A stretch of 56,674 bases of DNA from Marinihelvus fidelis. Its GTDB lineage: Bacteria; Pseudomonadota; Gammaproteobacteria; Xanthomonadales; SZUA-36. The stretch covers positions 1-56,674 of the forward strand of contig NZ_VYXP01000014.1 in assembly GCF_008725655.1 (NCBI RefSeq). Direction: 5' to 3'. Shown here in pieces: positions 20,454 to 29,003 of this stretch. Under the pieces are notes generated by a model that had not been told where the DNA came from, did not search any database, and saw nothing but the letters and a program-made list of their open reading frames with translations. The stretch's first letter is position 1. The number at the start of each line of letters is the position of its first letter. The position numbers were made by a program, and so were the translations under genes.

Positions 20454-20459
20454 TATAAT
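20454..20459 (+). promoter_or_regulatory. TATAAT -10 box just before the TPR-oxygenase gene
   Basis: A consensus TATAAT ends eight bases before the ATG at 20468, inside a 56-base divergent gap. A transcript would begin almost at the ATG, and no ribosome site precedes it, so the mRNA may be leaderless. No good -35 lies at the usual spacing. Confidence 0.45.
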
Positions 20460-20467
20460 GTCCGCCT

Positions 20468-22300
20468 ATGTCGATTGCACCACCAGGCCAGCCCCCCAAT
20501 CCGGCTGAACAGTTCGCGCGGCGGTTCCAGAACGCCCTGGCGGCCTTTAACCGCGGCGACCTCGCGACCGCGCTCCAGGCCTGCCAGGCCCTGGACGCGG
20601 ACCTGCCGAATCATGCCGACGTCCAGCACCTGATGGCCATGGCCTGGCAACGCCTGGGCCAGGTCATCAACGCCGAGAAGGCGTTTCGCCGCAGCCTGGC
20701 AGCCAACCCCCGCCAGCCCGCGGTGCTGTCCAACCTGGCCACGCTGTTGCGGCGCTCGCGGCGCTTCGAGGAAGCCGACCAGGCACTGGCCAGCGCCATC
20801 GAGCTGCAACCCGGCCTGGCCAACGCCTGGTACAACCGTGGCCTGGTCTCGCTGGACCGGCACCGGCCGACAGAGGCCATCGAACAGTTGCAGCGCGCCG
20901 TCCAGCTGGACCCCAGGCCCGGCATCGAGATGGCCCTGGTCAGGGCGCTGCAGGCCGCCGGGCGTGAGGACGATGCCCGGGACCTGGCCGACAACATCGC
21001 GGCCCGGCACCCCAATGACGCCAGGGCGGTGATGACCCGTGCGCGCCAGCACCGTAAGAAAGCGCCCGCGGATGCGCTCGCCATGCTGCAAACCCTGCTG
21101 CAGACCACGCAAGACCGCGCCCGTGTCCAACACGAGATTGGCCTGCTCAAGACCGAAACGAAGGCCCTGGACGAGGCCATCGTGCACTTCCAGGCGGCGC
21201 TCGAAGCGCAGCCGCTACTGATCGACGCGCACCGCGCACTGAACGAGATCTTCTGGCAGCAGGACGATGATCGCTTCGGGCAGTCGTACCGTGATGCCAT
21301 TGCCAGGGCACCCGCTGCGGCCCCGCTGTACCATAACTACGCTTCGGCCCTGCGCTCGGCCGGCCGTGAAGACGAGGCCGAGGCGATCCTGGAATCCGCC
21401 ATTTCACGGGCCGGCCCGGACCCGTTCCTGCTGCACGGACTGGCGGTTCAGAAACTGCGCCGTGGCGATGACGACACGCCGCGGCAACTGCTTGACCGCG
21501 CACTCAGCGCCCAGCCAGACAACGTCCGATTCCGCATTGATTGCGCCAACCTTGATATCCGTGGCGGTGACTATGCGTCGGCGGAGCGTCACCTGGATCA
21601 CGCTCGCGCCGTTGAGCCATGGAACCAGGAAGTCTGGGCTTACCTGGGCGTGGCCTGGCGACTGGCCGGTGACCCGAAGCACGAATGGCTGAACGACTAC
21701 GACACGTTGTTGAAGACGTTCACATTGCCGTCACCGACCGGCTTCACTGGCACGCAGGCGTTCATGGAGGAACTGGCTGGCTTCCTGCCAACCCTGCACT
21801 CGGCGGGCCGCCAACCCCTTGACCAGAGCGTGCGTAACGGCACCCAGACCTTCGAGATCCTGTTCGGGAATTCCCACCCGCTCATCACGGCCCTGAAGCA
21901 GTCAGTCGACACCGTGCTGGCCGAGTACCTGGCCGCCCTGCCCGACGATGACCGCCACCCGTTCTACGCCCGCAAGCGCCAGGCAACGTACTACACCGGC
22001 AGCTGGTCGATCATGCTGCGGTCGGGCGGGCACCATACCAACCATGTTCACCCCCAGGGCTGGCTGTCCTGCTGCAATTACATCGCCCTGCCGCCACTTG
22101 GCGATGACACGACACGCGATGGATGGATCCGGTTTGGTGAAACCTCGCTGGGCCTGGGCGACCGTGAACACGTGGCCCGGACCATCCGCCCCGCGCCGGG
22201 GCAGTGCGTATTTTTCCCGAGTTATTTCTGGCACGGCACCTATCGCTTTGACAGCGAAACGCCCAGAATGACGGTACCCTGTGACATTGACCCAGCCTGA
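20468..22300 (+). CDS. TPR protein fused to a putative 2OG-Fe(II) oxygenase domain
   Basis: A 610-residue cytosolic protein. Residues about 15-410 are tetratricopeptide repeats (for example AWYNRGLVSLDRHRPTEAIE and VWAYLGVAWRLAGDP). The C-terminal 200 residues match the putative 2OG-Fe(II) oxygenase family found behind TPR arrays. The proximal iron histidines lie in HHTNHVHPQGWLSCCNYI (about 518-535), the distal one in FFPSYFWHGTYRF, and the 2-oxoglutarate arginine is in ETPRMTVPCDI. The expected Asp of HxD is not obvious. TPRs may hold a protein or peptide substrate that the oxygenase hydroxylates; this is inference. The next gene follows 22 bases later. No signal peptide. Confidence 0.8.
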   Translation: MSIAPPGQPPNPAEQFARRFQNALAAFNRGDLATALQACQALDADLPNHADVQHLMAMAWQRLGQVINAEKAFRRSLAANPRQPAVLSNLATLLRRSRRFEEADQALASAIELQPGLANAWYNRGLVSLDRHRPTEAIEQLQRAVQLDPRPGIEMALVRALQAAGREDDARDLADNIAARHPNDARAVMTRARQHRKKAPADALAMLQTLLQTTQDRARVQHEIGLLKTETKALDEAIVHFQAALEAQPLLIDAHRALNEIFWQQDDDRFGQSYRDAIARAPAAAPLYHNYASALRSAGREDEAEAILESAISRAGPDPFLLHGLAVQKLRRGDDDTPRQLLDRALSAQPDNVRFRIDCANLDIRGGDYASAERHLDHARAVEPWNQEVWAYLGVAWRLAGDPKHEWLNDYDTLLKTFTLPSPTGFTGTQAFMEELAGFLPTLHSAGRQPLDQSVRNGTQTFEILFGNSHPLITALKQSVDTVLAEYLAALPDDDRHPFYARKRQATYYTGSWSIMLRSGGHHTNHVHPQGWLSCCNYIALPPLGDDTTRDGWIRFGETSLGLGDREHVARTIRPAPGQCVFFPSYFWHGTYRFDSETPRMTVPCDIDPA

Positions 22301-22322
22301 ATTCCTTACGGAGGAGCCAAAC

Positions 22323-23531
22323 ATGAACATTAGAACCCGGCTGACCACACTGATTTCCGTCGCCGGCCTGTTGCTCAGCACTTTCGCGACCCAGGCCGCC
22401 GTACCGGAGCCCTTCCAGGGCCATGACCCGAACTCTGTATTCCGCATCCAGTACGCGGACGTCGACGCCATCCTGGGCACCATGGTGCTGGATGTCGGTC
22501 GCTCCACGCGCGAAGTGGCCGCGCCCGCACAGTCCAATACGGGCACGCGGGTCAAAAACAAGATCAAGCGCTCGACCGCGAAGGAAGGCAATCGTTTCTT
22601 TTTCGAGGAATTCGAAGACAACGAGCGCTACAGGGAACTGCTGCACGATGTCCGCGTGGCGCTGGAAGCCCTTCCCGCACAGATCCCGCTGGACGCGTTC
22701 TCGCGCAAGGAGCAACTGGCGTACTGGCTGAACCTGTACAACGTTGTCCTGCTGGATGAACTGGTGCAGATCTACCCCGAGAAAGACCTGAAGAAGGAAC
22801 TCAACGGCCGCAAGTCGATTCTCGACCAAAAGGTCGTCACCGTTGCCGACCAGCCCCTTAGCCTGAACGACATCAAGGGCATCCTGAAGGCCAACTACGA
22901 TAACGACCCGATGATCATGTACGGCCTGTTCCAGGGCGTGATCGGCGGGCCGAACATTCGCAAGAAGGCCTACACGGCCGACACCGTGGAATATGCGCTG
23001 CGCGACAACGCGGTGGAATTCATCAACTCCAACCGCGGTACCTACACACGTAACGGCGATTTCGAGGTTTCGACGCTGTACGAGCAGAACAGCGACCTGT
23101 TCCCCAACTTCAATGCTGACCTGAAGGCGCACCTGATGAACTTCATCCAGGGCCAGGAGCGCTCCGACCTGCAGACTGCCAGCAAGCTTGATCCGGACAT
23201 TGACGACTGGACCGTGGCCGATGTCTACGGCACCTTCCGCAACGTGACCGGCAGCTTCAGCACCAGCCAGGCGGCGCTGATGGATGCCGTCATCGGCACC
23301 CAGCCGGATGGTGAGGGCGGCACCGTCGTGACCAACGCCTCGGCCAACTACTCGGCCATCCTGGCCAAGGCGCCGACGACATCAAACTTCACACCCGAAG
23401 TTCAGGACCTGATCCGCTCCATCACCGCCAACGAGGCGGCAGAAATGCTGGTCCGCGAAGGGCGCGTGACGGTCGAGGAACTGGGCACCCGGCCGGCGGA
23501 TACGCCGTCTGAAAACCCGAACGAGAACTGA
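22323..23531 (+). CDS. DUF547 exported protein
   Basis: Exported protein of 402 residues with a signal peptide (MNIRTRL, hydrophobic core, cleavage near ATQAAVPEP). The DUF547 domain occupies about 95-250, with KEQLAYWLNLYNVVLLDEL and the later IKGILKANYDNDPMIMYGLFQGVIGGPNIRK region in split form; the family has a papain-like appearance but no proven activity. The C-terminal 150 residues are unassigned and end in a hydrophilic tail. The ATG at 22323 has GGAGGAG upstream; a longer frame from 22281 overlaps the previous gene and is not preferred. Co-transcription with the TPR-oxygenase is likely. Confidence 0.8.
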   Translation: MNIRTRLTTLISVAGLLLSTFATQAAVPEPFQGHDPNSVFRIQYADVDAILGTMVLDVGRSTREVAAPAQSNTGTRVKNKIKRSTAKEGNRFFFEEFEDNERYRELLHDVRVALEALPAQIPLDAFSRKEQLAYWLNLYNVVLLDELVQIYPEKDLKKELNGRKSILDQKVVTVADQPLSLNDIKGILKANYDNDPMIMYGLFQGVIGGPNIRKKAYTADTVEYALRDNAVEFINSNRGTYTRNGDFEVSTLYEQNSDLFPNFNADLKAHLMNFIQGQERSDLQTASKLDPDIDDWTVADVYGTFRNVTGSFSTSQAALMDAVIGTQPDGEGGTVVTNASANYSAILAKAPTTSNFTPEVQDLIRSITANEAAEMLVREGRVTVEELGTRPADTPSENPNEN

Positions 23532-23551
23532 TTGACCGGCCCACCCGGGCT

Positions 23552-25186
23552 TCAGTCAATGGCGCCGGCCCCCAGCGCATCACGCAGCGGGCCGGCGTAG
23601 TTCTTCCAGCGACCGACGGAGCGTGTGTGCAGGGGTTCACGCACCTGCCAGACGCTGGCCGTAGCCACGGCGCCTTGCTGCTCGTGGAATGCCAGGCAGG
23701 CATCGTCCCACGGCTCACCCAGGTGTTCCAGCACACGGCCTAACGTCGCCCGCGGGTCGCTCACCAGGTCTTCGTAAGCAACCCTGAGCAACGCGTTCCC
23801 CAGCACGCCTTCCCAGTGATCCACCAGTTGCCGGTGAAGCCCCAGGTAATGGCGGATATCCGCCGGGTCGGCGGCGTAGGCCTGGCCGGCCCCCAGCCGC
23901 GTGGCGAAGACCGACACCAGCACGTCGCGCCAGTCGCGTTCCGTAACGACAAAGCGGGCGCCGGGCACAACCGCCTTGATCAGCCCCACGTACAGGAAGT
24001 TGTCCGGGCGCTTGTCTGTCAGCCGCAATCCCGGTTCCGATCGTTCCTCTAACCATCGCGCATGCCGCTGCGCCCAGTCCGCGACCTGTTCCGGCGTGAT
24101 GGTATCGACACCTTCGGGCCAGCCGGGCCACTCGTCGCGAACCAGCCTGGGGAAGAATTCGCTTTCTCCCCCGGCGGCAAACGCGGGATGCGCCGCCAGC
24201 ATGCGTTCCAGCAAGGTCGTGCCACTCCGAAACATGCCGCACAGGAACACGGGTCGGTGTGTCTCAACCCGTGGAAACCGATCCAGCCAGTCGCGGCTGA
24301 ATCCTTCAATCACCTTTACCGCCATGTCTTCGGTCTGCGCCGGCCTGTACGCCGGCAGGCCCGCACGGTCGAGCGTGTTGGCGCGGCTTAACGCGGCCCA
24401 GGCGGCGTCGTACTCGCCCACCTGGTCCAGCGCGCGACCCCGGGCGTAATGCAGGTCGGGATTCTGGCTCTGCGGTGCGATGGCCGTGAGTCTTTCAAGC
24501 AATGGCTCGCCGGGTTGGCTAAAGACATGCGCGTCGGCCAGCCGGGCCAGCGCCCGGTCATCGGCAGGGTCGAGCTCAAGGCAACGCTTGAAGCACCGTT
24601 GCGCCGCTTCCCTGTTCCCCTCGCGCTCCTCCAGGTTGCCCAGGTTGTGGAGCGCGCCCGGATAGTCCGGCCGAAGGGTCAGCGCCTTGTCCAGGTGTAG
24701 GCGCGCCCGGGCCGGCTGGTCGAGCTGGTCCATGTACAGGTTGGCCAGGTTCAGGTGCACTTCTTCCGCCCCCTGGACGCCAAGTTCCAGGGCCCGCTCG
24801 TATGCCTTTACGGCCGCCGGCGCGTCGCCGCTGGCGGCCTGGTACCACGCCAGGTTATAGGCGATACCGGCATCACCTGGATGCTGGTCGTCACAGGCTT
24901 TCAATGCCGCCGCAACGGCGCCAAGCGAATATCCACGCTGTCGCGCGAACTCGGCCAGTGCATTCACCTGGCCCACATCCGGCGCGCTGCGATACAGCAA
25001 CTCGTCCAGCTCCTGTTGCCCGTTTTCGCGGTCGCCCAACTGGTCCAGGCAGTTCAGCCGCAACCAGCGTGACTGTGTGTCACCGGGCTCACGTTTCAGC
25101 ACCGTCGCAAGCAGGGACGCGGCCTCGCCAAAACGTTGCGCCTTGATCGCCGCCAGGGCGCGTTGCTTTTCGGATTGGGCACTCAT
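23552..25186 (-). CDS. TPR-containing sulfotransferase
   Basis: Predicted cytosolic sulfotransferase of 544 residues. Residues about 5-260 are TPR units, including the clear pair ALHNLGNLEEREGNREAAQR and LHYARGRALDQVGEYDAAW. The C-terminal domain binds PAPS: FLCGMFRSGTTLLERML is the 5'-phosphosulfate loop and RFVVTERDWRDVLVSVF the 3'-phosphate site. It would move sulfate to a hydroxyl or tyrosine of an unknown acceptor. The ATG at 25186 is chosen because an upstream ATG (25246) lies in the terminator of the receptor gene. TPR-sulfotransferases commonly neighbour TonB-dependent receptors in related genomes. Confidence 0.85.
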   Translation of the reverse strand: MSAQSEKQRALAAIKAQRFGEAASLLATVLKREPGDTQSRWLRLNCLDQLGDRENGQQELDELLYRSAPDVGQVNALAEFARQRGYSLGAVAAALKACDDQHPGDAGIAYNLAWYQAASGDAPAAVKAYERALELGVQGAEEVHLNLANLYMDQLDQPARARLHLDKALTLRPDYPGALHNLGNLEEREGNREAAQRCFKRCLELDPADDRALARLADAHVFSQPGEPLLERLTAIAPQSQNPDLHYARGRALDQVGEYDAAWAALSRANTLDRAGLPAYRPAQTEDMAVKVIEGFSRDWLDRFPRVETHRPVFLCGMFRSGTTLLERMLAAHPAFAAGGESEFFPRLVRDEWPGWPEGVDTITPEQVADWAQRHARWLEERSEPGLRLTDKRPDNFLYVGLIKAVVPGARFVVTERDWRDVLVSVFATRLGAGQAYAADPADIRHYLGLHRQLVDHWEGVLGNALLRVAYEDLVSDPRATLGRVLEHLGEPWDDACLAFHEQQGAVATASVWQVREPLHTRSVGRWKNYAGPLRDALGAGAID

Positions 25187-25212
25187 CGGCTCATTGTCTT
25201 TTCCGACCGCAC

Positions 25213-25243
25213 AAAAAGAAAGCGGGCCTTTCGGCCCGCTTTC
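25213..25243 (-). terminator. Rho-independent terminator of the TonB-dependent receptor gene
   Basis: A perfect 11-base GC-rich stem (25218-25228 with 25233-25243) with a four-base loop is followed on the minus strand by TTTTT. It lies 42 bases past the receptor stop and 26 bases before the sulfotransferase start, so most transcripts should stop before the sulfotransferase. Confidence 0.92.
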
Positions 25244-25284
25244 CATCTGACACTGCTGTCAGCGATCAGTTACGCACTGAGTGA

Positions 25285-28143
25285 TCAGTAGCGGAACGTC
25301 ACGTTGGCGAACAGGTAGCGACCAAGGGTGTCATAGAAACCCGCGATCGTGTTCGCGTTGGTGGACAGTGAACCACCCACCATCGGCGGCTCCTCGTCGA
25401 GGATGTTGTTCACACCCAGGACCAGGTCGTTCGACTCCATGAAGCGGAAGATCGCCGTGGCATCGAAGTAAGACTCATCATCGATGCTGTCGTTGGCAAT
25501 CAGGTCAGCCGAACCGTCGTACTCGACGTCCTGGTAGAAGCGCCAGCGAGCCGTAACCGCCCACCACTCATCCGAGTCGTAGGTGGCTGAAGCCACGTGA
25601 CGCCATTCCGGAGTCGGGAAACACTGCGTGTTGATCAGGCCCACACAGTCGTAGGTTGCCGTGTCGTCCGTCGGGAGCGGCGCGGTTTCCTTGGTCAGCA
25701 TGTAGGTACCGATGAAGTCGAAGTTCCAGGTACCGGCCAGCGCTTCCAGGCTCCAGGCCCAGGCAAGGTCAACACCTTCATAGTGCACGCTACCCAGGTT
25801 GACGTTGGTGGCGATGACGTAGCCATTCTGGCCCTGCCAGAGTGAGCCACTACCGGAACGGACGACGTTGTCACAGAGAATGCCGGAAACAGCACACTGC
25901 GTGACCATCAGCTCGGGATCGATGTTCGCGATCGTGTCTTCGATCTCGATGTCCCAGTAGTCAATGGACAGCTGCATGGTGTCGGTCGGCTGGAAGACCA
26001 CGCCGAACGTGAAGGTATCGGCGTCCTCGGGGTCGAGGTCCGGGTTACCACCGTACAGCGCGTTGTACTGTGAAGCCGGGCTCAGCGTGATGTTGCCGTA
26101 CTGTGCCGGGGTCACACCGGTGTTGGCACACTGTGCCGCACTGAGTTCCGGCGTGGCGCCCGCACACGGGTCAACACCACCCCACAGACCCAGGTTCTGC
26201 GGCAGGAACAGCTCGAACACGTTCGGCGCACGCACCGCACGGTTGTAGCCGGTACGCACACGCGCCCAGTCGGTGACGGCCCAGTCAAGACCCACACGGT
26301 AGGTGCTGACATCGCCCGTGGTGTCGTAATCAGACCAGCGGTAAGCCATGTCGAGGGTCAGGTTCTCGATCAGCGGCAGGTCTGACAGCAGCGGGATGTT
26401 GGCTTCCGCGAACAGTTCGTTCACAGAGTAGTTGCCATCCACGCTCGGGGTCGGACCACCCTGGCCCAGCAGCAGGCCCTTCTCGAAGACGAGATCAGCA
26501 ATACGCTCCATGACCTCTTCACGGTACTCGGCACCCGCCACCACGAAGATGTCGCCGGCCGGCAGGCCGAAGCCCAGGTCGCCGGTGACGTAACCGTTGA
26601 TCACGGTCGTGGAGGTGTGAGCGCCGATCTTGCCGGTTTCGGCCAGCTGGGCCGCAGCTGAAGGCGTCACGCCACCGAAGGTGAAGACGTCCCAGGGCTC
26701 ACAGCTGGAGCTGCCCACACAGGAACCGTCAATCGTCGGCAGCACGTTGCTGGCGAAGAAGTCGTTGATGTAGATCGACTCGGACGTGGTCTGTCCGTAC
26801 AGGTAAGACACATCGTAGTCCCAGTTGTCGGTGATGGCGCCTTTCAGGCCGCCGACGATGCGGAACGAGGTGTGTTGCAGGATATCCGTACGCGGGCCAC
26901 CTTCGACATTACGCTTACCGATGTAGATACCCAGGTCCGTGGTGCCCGGGAAGTAGTTCTCCAGGGACTGGCGGAACGCATCCGGGAACTGCGGGTTGTC
27001 GATGGTCAGCGGGTACGGCTCGAAGAAGAACGTGCCGGACTCGGCGATCTGTGCCTTGGTGCGGTTGTCCGCGAAACCCAGTTCAGCGTATGCAATGGCA
27101 TGTTCGTTGATTTCAAAATCAATGAACGCACCACCGGACCAGCGGTCATCCGGACGCATGAAGTGGTTGATCGGCGCGAAGTTGTAAACGTTGGAGCCGT
27201 CGTAGTCCTGCAGGCTGCTGTCCGACTGCAGGGTCACGAAGATTTCCTGGTCGTAGTCGTAGCCGCCCGGGCCTTCACCCGTCGCGGTCAGCGGTGCAAT
27301 GAAGAAGTTCGGCACGGCCGCGTTGGCGGAACCACCACAGCTCTGGCCGGAATCACCCAGGGCACAGCTGGAGTAGTCACGCGCGGACTGACGCAGTTCT
27401 TCGTTGGTCCGGTACGTGATGTACGCGCTGGCGTTACCACGGCCGTCAGCGAAGTCGCCACCGATGGTCAGGTCAAAGTTGTAGGCCTTGCCGTCGATGC
27501 CCGAATCACCCGTGGGGTATTCGAAGTTACGCGCATCCATCAGGTTCTGGATGTAGCTGTTGCTGTTGTCGTGCTGGTAGCCGCTGGCGCCCATGCTGAA
27601 CTCGACGCCGTTGACCTTGCGCATGATGAAGTTGACAACACCGGCCACAGCGTCGGCACCGTAGGTGGCCGAAGCACCACCGGTCAGCACTTCCACTCGC
27701 TCGATCATCGAGGTCGGGATCTGGTTGACGTCGGGGGCGTTGGAGTACAGGCCACCCGGCTGCAGGCGGCGGCCGTTGACCAGGACCAGGGTACGGTTGG
27801 CGCCCATACCACGAAGGTCAATGTTGGCCGTACCGGATGAGCCGTTGGCGATGAAAGCCGTCTGGTTGGCTTCGATCTGCGGCAGCTGGTTCAGTACGTC
27901 TTCGACACGGGTGAAGCCGATCTCTTCGATCTGCTCCATACCCACCACGGTCACGGGGCTGGTCTGGCTGAATCCGTCAGGGTTCACAATACGCGAACCG
28001 GTAACGATCACCTCTTCAAGCGCCGCGAAATCTTCCTCGGCATCCGACTGCTCCTGGGCCATGGCAGCGCCGGCGGTCACCATTGTGGTGAAGCCGAGCG
28101 CGGTCTTGACCGCGAGACTCAGTCGATTTTTGTTGTGATACAT
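25285..28143 (-). CDS. TonB-dependent receptor
   Basis: Outer-membrane active transporter of 952 residues. A signal peptide ends near AAMAQEQ. The TonB box region is ALEEVIVTGSRI (about 41-52). The plug domain (about 55-180) includes VTVVGMEQIEEIGFTRVEDVLNQLP and RGMGANRTLVLVNGRRL, and ends with GASATYGADAVAGVVNFI. The 22-strand barrel closes with NNILDEEPPMVGG and the terminal FANVTFRY, an aromatic end suited to barrel insertion. It is of the large class often linked to peptides, oligosaccharides or aromatic substrates, not a siderophore-type size. AAAGGAG precedes the ATG; a strong terminator follows. It is divergent from two oxygenase genes. Confidence 0.95.
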   Translation of the reverse strand: MYHNKNRLSLAVKTALGFTTMVTAGAAMAQEQSDAEEDFAALEEVIVTGSRIVNPDGFSQTSPVTVVGMEQIEEIGFTRVEDVLNQLPQIEANQTAFIANGSSGTANIDLRGMGANRTLVLVNGRRLQPGGLYSNAPDVNQIPTSMIERVEVLTGGASATYGADAVAGVVNFIMRKVNGVEFSMGASGYQHDNSNSYIQNLMDARNFEYPTGDSGIDGKAYNFDLTIGGDFADGRGNASAYITYRTNEELRQSARDYSSCALGDSGQSCGGSANAAVPNFFIAPLTATGEGPGGYDYDQEIFVTLQSDSSLQDYDGSNVYNFAPINHFMRPDDRWSGGAFIDFEINEHAIAYAELGFADNRTKAQIAESGTFFFEPYPLTIDNPQFPDAFRQSLENYFPGTTDLGIYIGKRNVEGGPRTDILQHTSFRIVGGLKGAITDNWDYDVSYLYGQTTSESIYINDFFASNVLPTIDGSCVGSSSCEPWDVFTFGGVTPSAAAQLAETGKIGAHTSTTVINGYVTGDLGFGLPAGDIFVVAGAEYREEVMERIADLVFEKGLLLGQGGPTPSVDGNYSVNELFAEANIPLLSDLPLIENLTLDMAYRWSDYDTTGDVSTYRVGLDWAVTDWARVRTGYNRAVRAPNVFELFLPQNLGLWGGVDPCAGATPELSAAQCANTGVTPAQYGNITLSPASQYNALYGGNPDLDPEDADTFTFGVVFQPTDTMQLSIDYWDIEIEDTIANIDPELMVTQCAVSGILCDNVVRSGSGSLWQGQNGYVIATNVNLGSVHYEGVDLAWAWSLEALAGTWNFDFIGTYMLTKETAPLPTDDTATYDCVGLINTQCFPTPEWRHVASATYDSDEWWAVTARWRFYQDVEYDGSADLIANDSIDDESYFDATAIFRFMESNDLVLGVNNILDEEPPMVGGSLSTNANTIAGFYDTLGRYLFANVTFRY

Positions 28144-28167
28144 ATCTATTGACTCCTTTGTGAAGGA

Positions 28168-28185
28168 TTATCTGTGCACAAATAA
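28168..28185. promoter_or_regulatory. Near-perfect 18-base palindrome in the receptor leader
   Basis: TTATCTGTGCACAAATAA pairs at eight of nine positions around the centre GC. It sits 25-42 bases upstream of the receptor ATG on the minus strand, where a repressor would block transcription or initiation. The binding protein is unknown. Confidence 0.5.
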
Positions 28186-28284
28186 CCAATGGCTTGACAC
28201 GTCAGGAAAGTGAACGGCAAATAGCCGTGAAAACGGGAGCTTCCACAGCTTTTACAGACACTACCTGAGGCATGTGCGTACGCC

Positions 28285-28307
28285 ATTAGTGTTAAACTAA
28301 CATTAAT
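28285..28307. promoter_or_regulatory. 23-base inverted repeat in the receptor/oxygenase divergent region
   Basis: Arms ATTAGTGTTA (28285-28294) and TAACATTAAT (28298-28307) pair at nine of ten positions around AAC. The site is AT-rich within high-GC DNA and lies about midway between the receptor start (28143) and the oxygenase start (28422), so it could control both directions. Confidence 0.5.
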
Positions 28308-28421
28308 TTCCGTGAAAAAACATCCCCCGCTCCACGAAACGAATTCGTTCCGGGCATGACTTCCGGGCTATGCCTGTCTATCGTCAACGACCATGGAATG
28401 CCTCCCGGACCACGTATCACC

Positions 28422-28994
28422 ATGACCGAAACCACGTTCATTGAAACTTTCAGGGTCGACCACGCACTCTGCGACCGGGCCATCGACTTCTTCGAGAGGA
28501 ACCGCCACCTGGCGCAGCCCGGGCGGCTGGGCAAGGACCTGCGGGTGGACAAATCCATGAAGGATTCGCTGGACCTGGGCCTGCCGGCACGCATCTATCC
28601 CTACTTCGATCCGTTTTTCCTGCAGCTGACCCAGCACGTCGACACCTACGTACAGAAGTACTACTACGATGCCGGCGCTTCCGGCATGGGCCCGCTGGGC
28701 GTGGCCGATGTTGCCAACATCCAGTGGTACCCGGCCGGTGGTGGCTATCCGGCCGTGCACTGCGAACGTGACCAGCTGGAATTTTGCAACCGCGCACTGG
28801 TGTGGATGCTCTACCTGACGGACACGCCGGGTGGCGGCACGGCCTTTCCCCACCAGGGCCTGGTCACGGAATGCATCAAGGGTGACCTGCTACTGTGGCC
28901 CAGTGACATGACGCATATGCACCATGGCGTTGTCTCGGACACCCATGAGAAAATGATATTTACCGGCTGGATCAATTTCGTCAGCCAGACATAA
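28422..28994 (+). CDS. Prolyl-hydroxylase-like 2OG-Fe(II) oxygenase
   Basis: Predicted 190-residue cytosolic dioxygenase. The double-stranded beta-helix core covers about 95-187. It shows NIQWYPAGGGYPAVHCERD with a probable proximal His and acidic ligand, LVWMLYLTDTPGGGTAFPHQG, the distal His in SDMTHMHHGV, and a Lys in HEKMIFTGW where the family binds 2-oxoglutarate with Arg or Lys. This resembles the P4H/SM-20 group. The ATG at 28422 (MTETTFIETF) is the most natural start; open frame extends to 28356. It is the first gene rightward from the divergent region, with the JmjC gene nine bases later. Confidence 0.8.
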   Translation: MTETTFIETFRVDHALCDRAIDFFERNRHLAQPGRLGKDLRVDKSMKDSLDLGLPARIYPYFDPFFLQLTQHVDTYVQKYYYDAGASGMGPLGVADVANIQWYPAGGGYPAVHCERDQLEFCNRALVWMLYLTDTPGGGTAFPHQGLVTECIKGDLLLWPSDMTHMHHGVVSDTHEKMIFTGWINFVSQT

Positions 28995-29003
28995 GGGCCC
29001 CAG

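Noticed and set aside
22281-22322. Earlier start for the DUF547 gene overlapping the TPR-oxygenase
   Set aside because: The ATG at 22323 has GGAGGAG and gives a proper signal peptide; the earlier start does not.
26872-27840. 322-codon plus-strand frame inside the TonB receptor
   Set aside because: Antisense to the receptor plug and barrel; low-complexity valine/arginine-rich translation.
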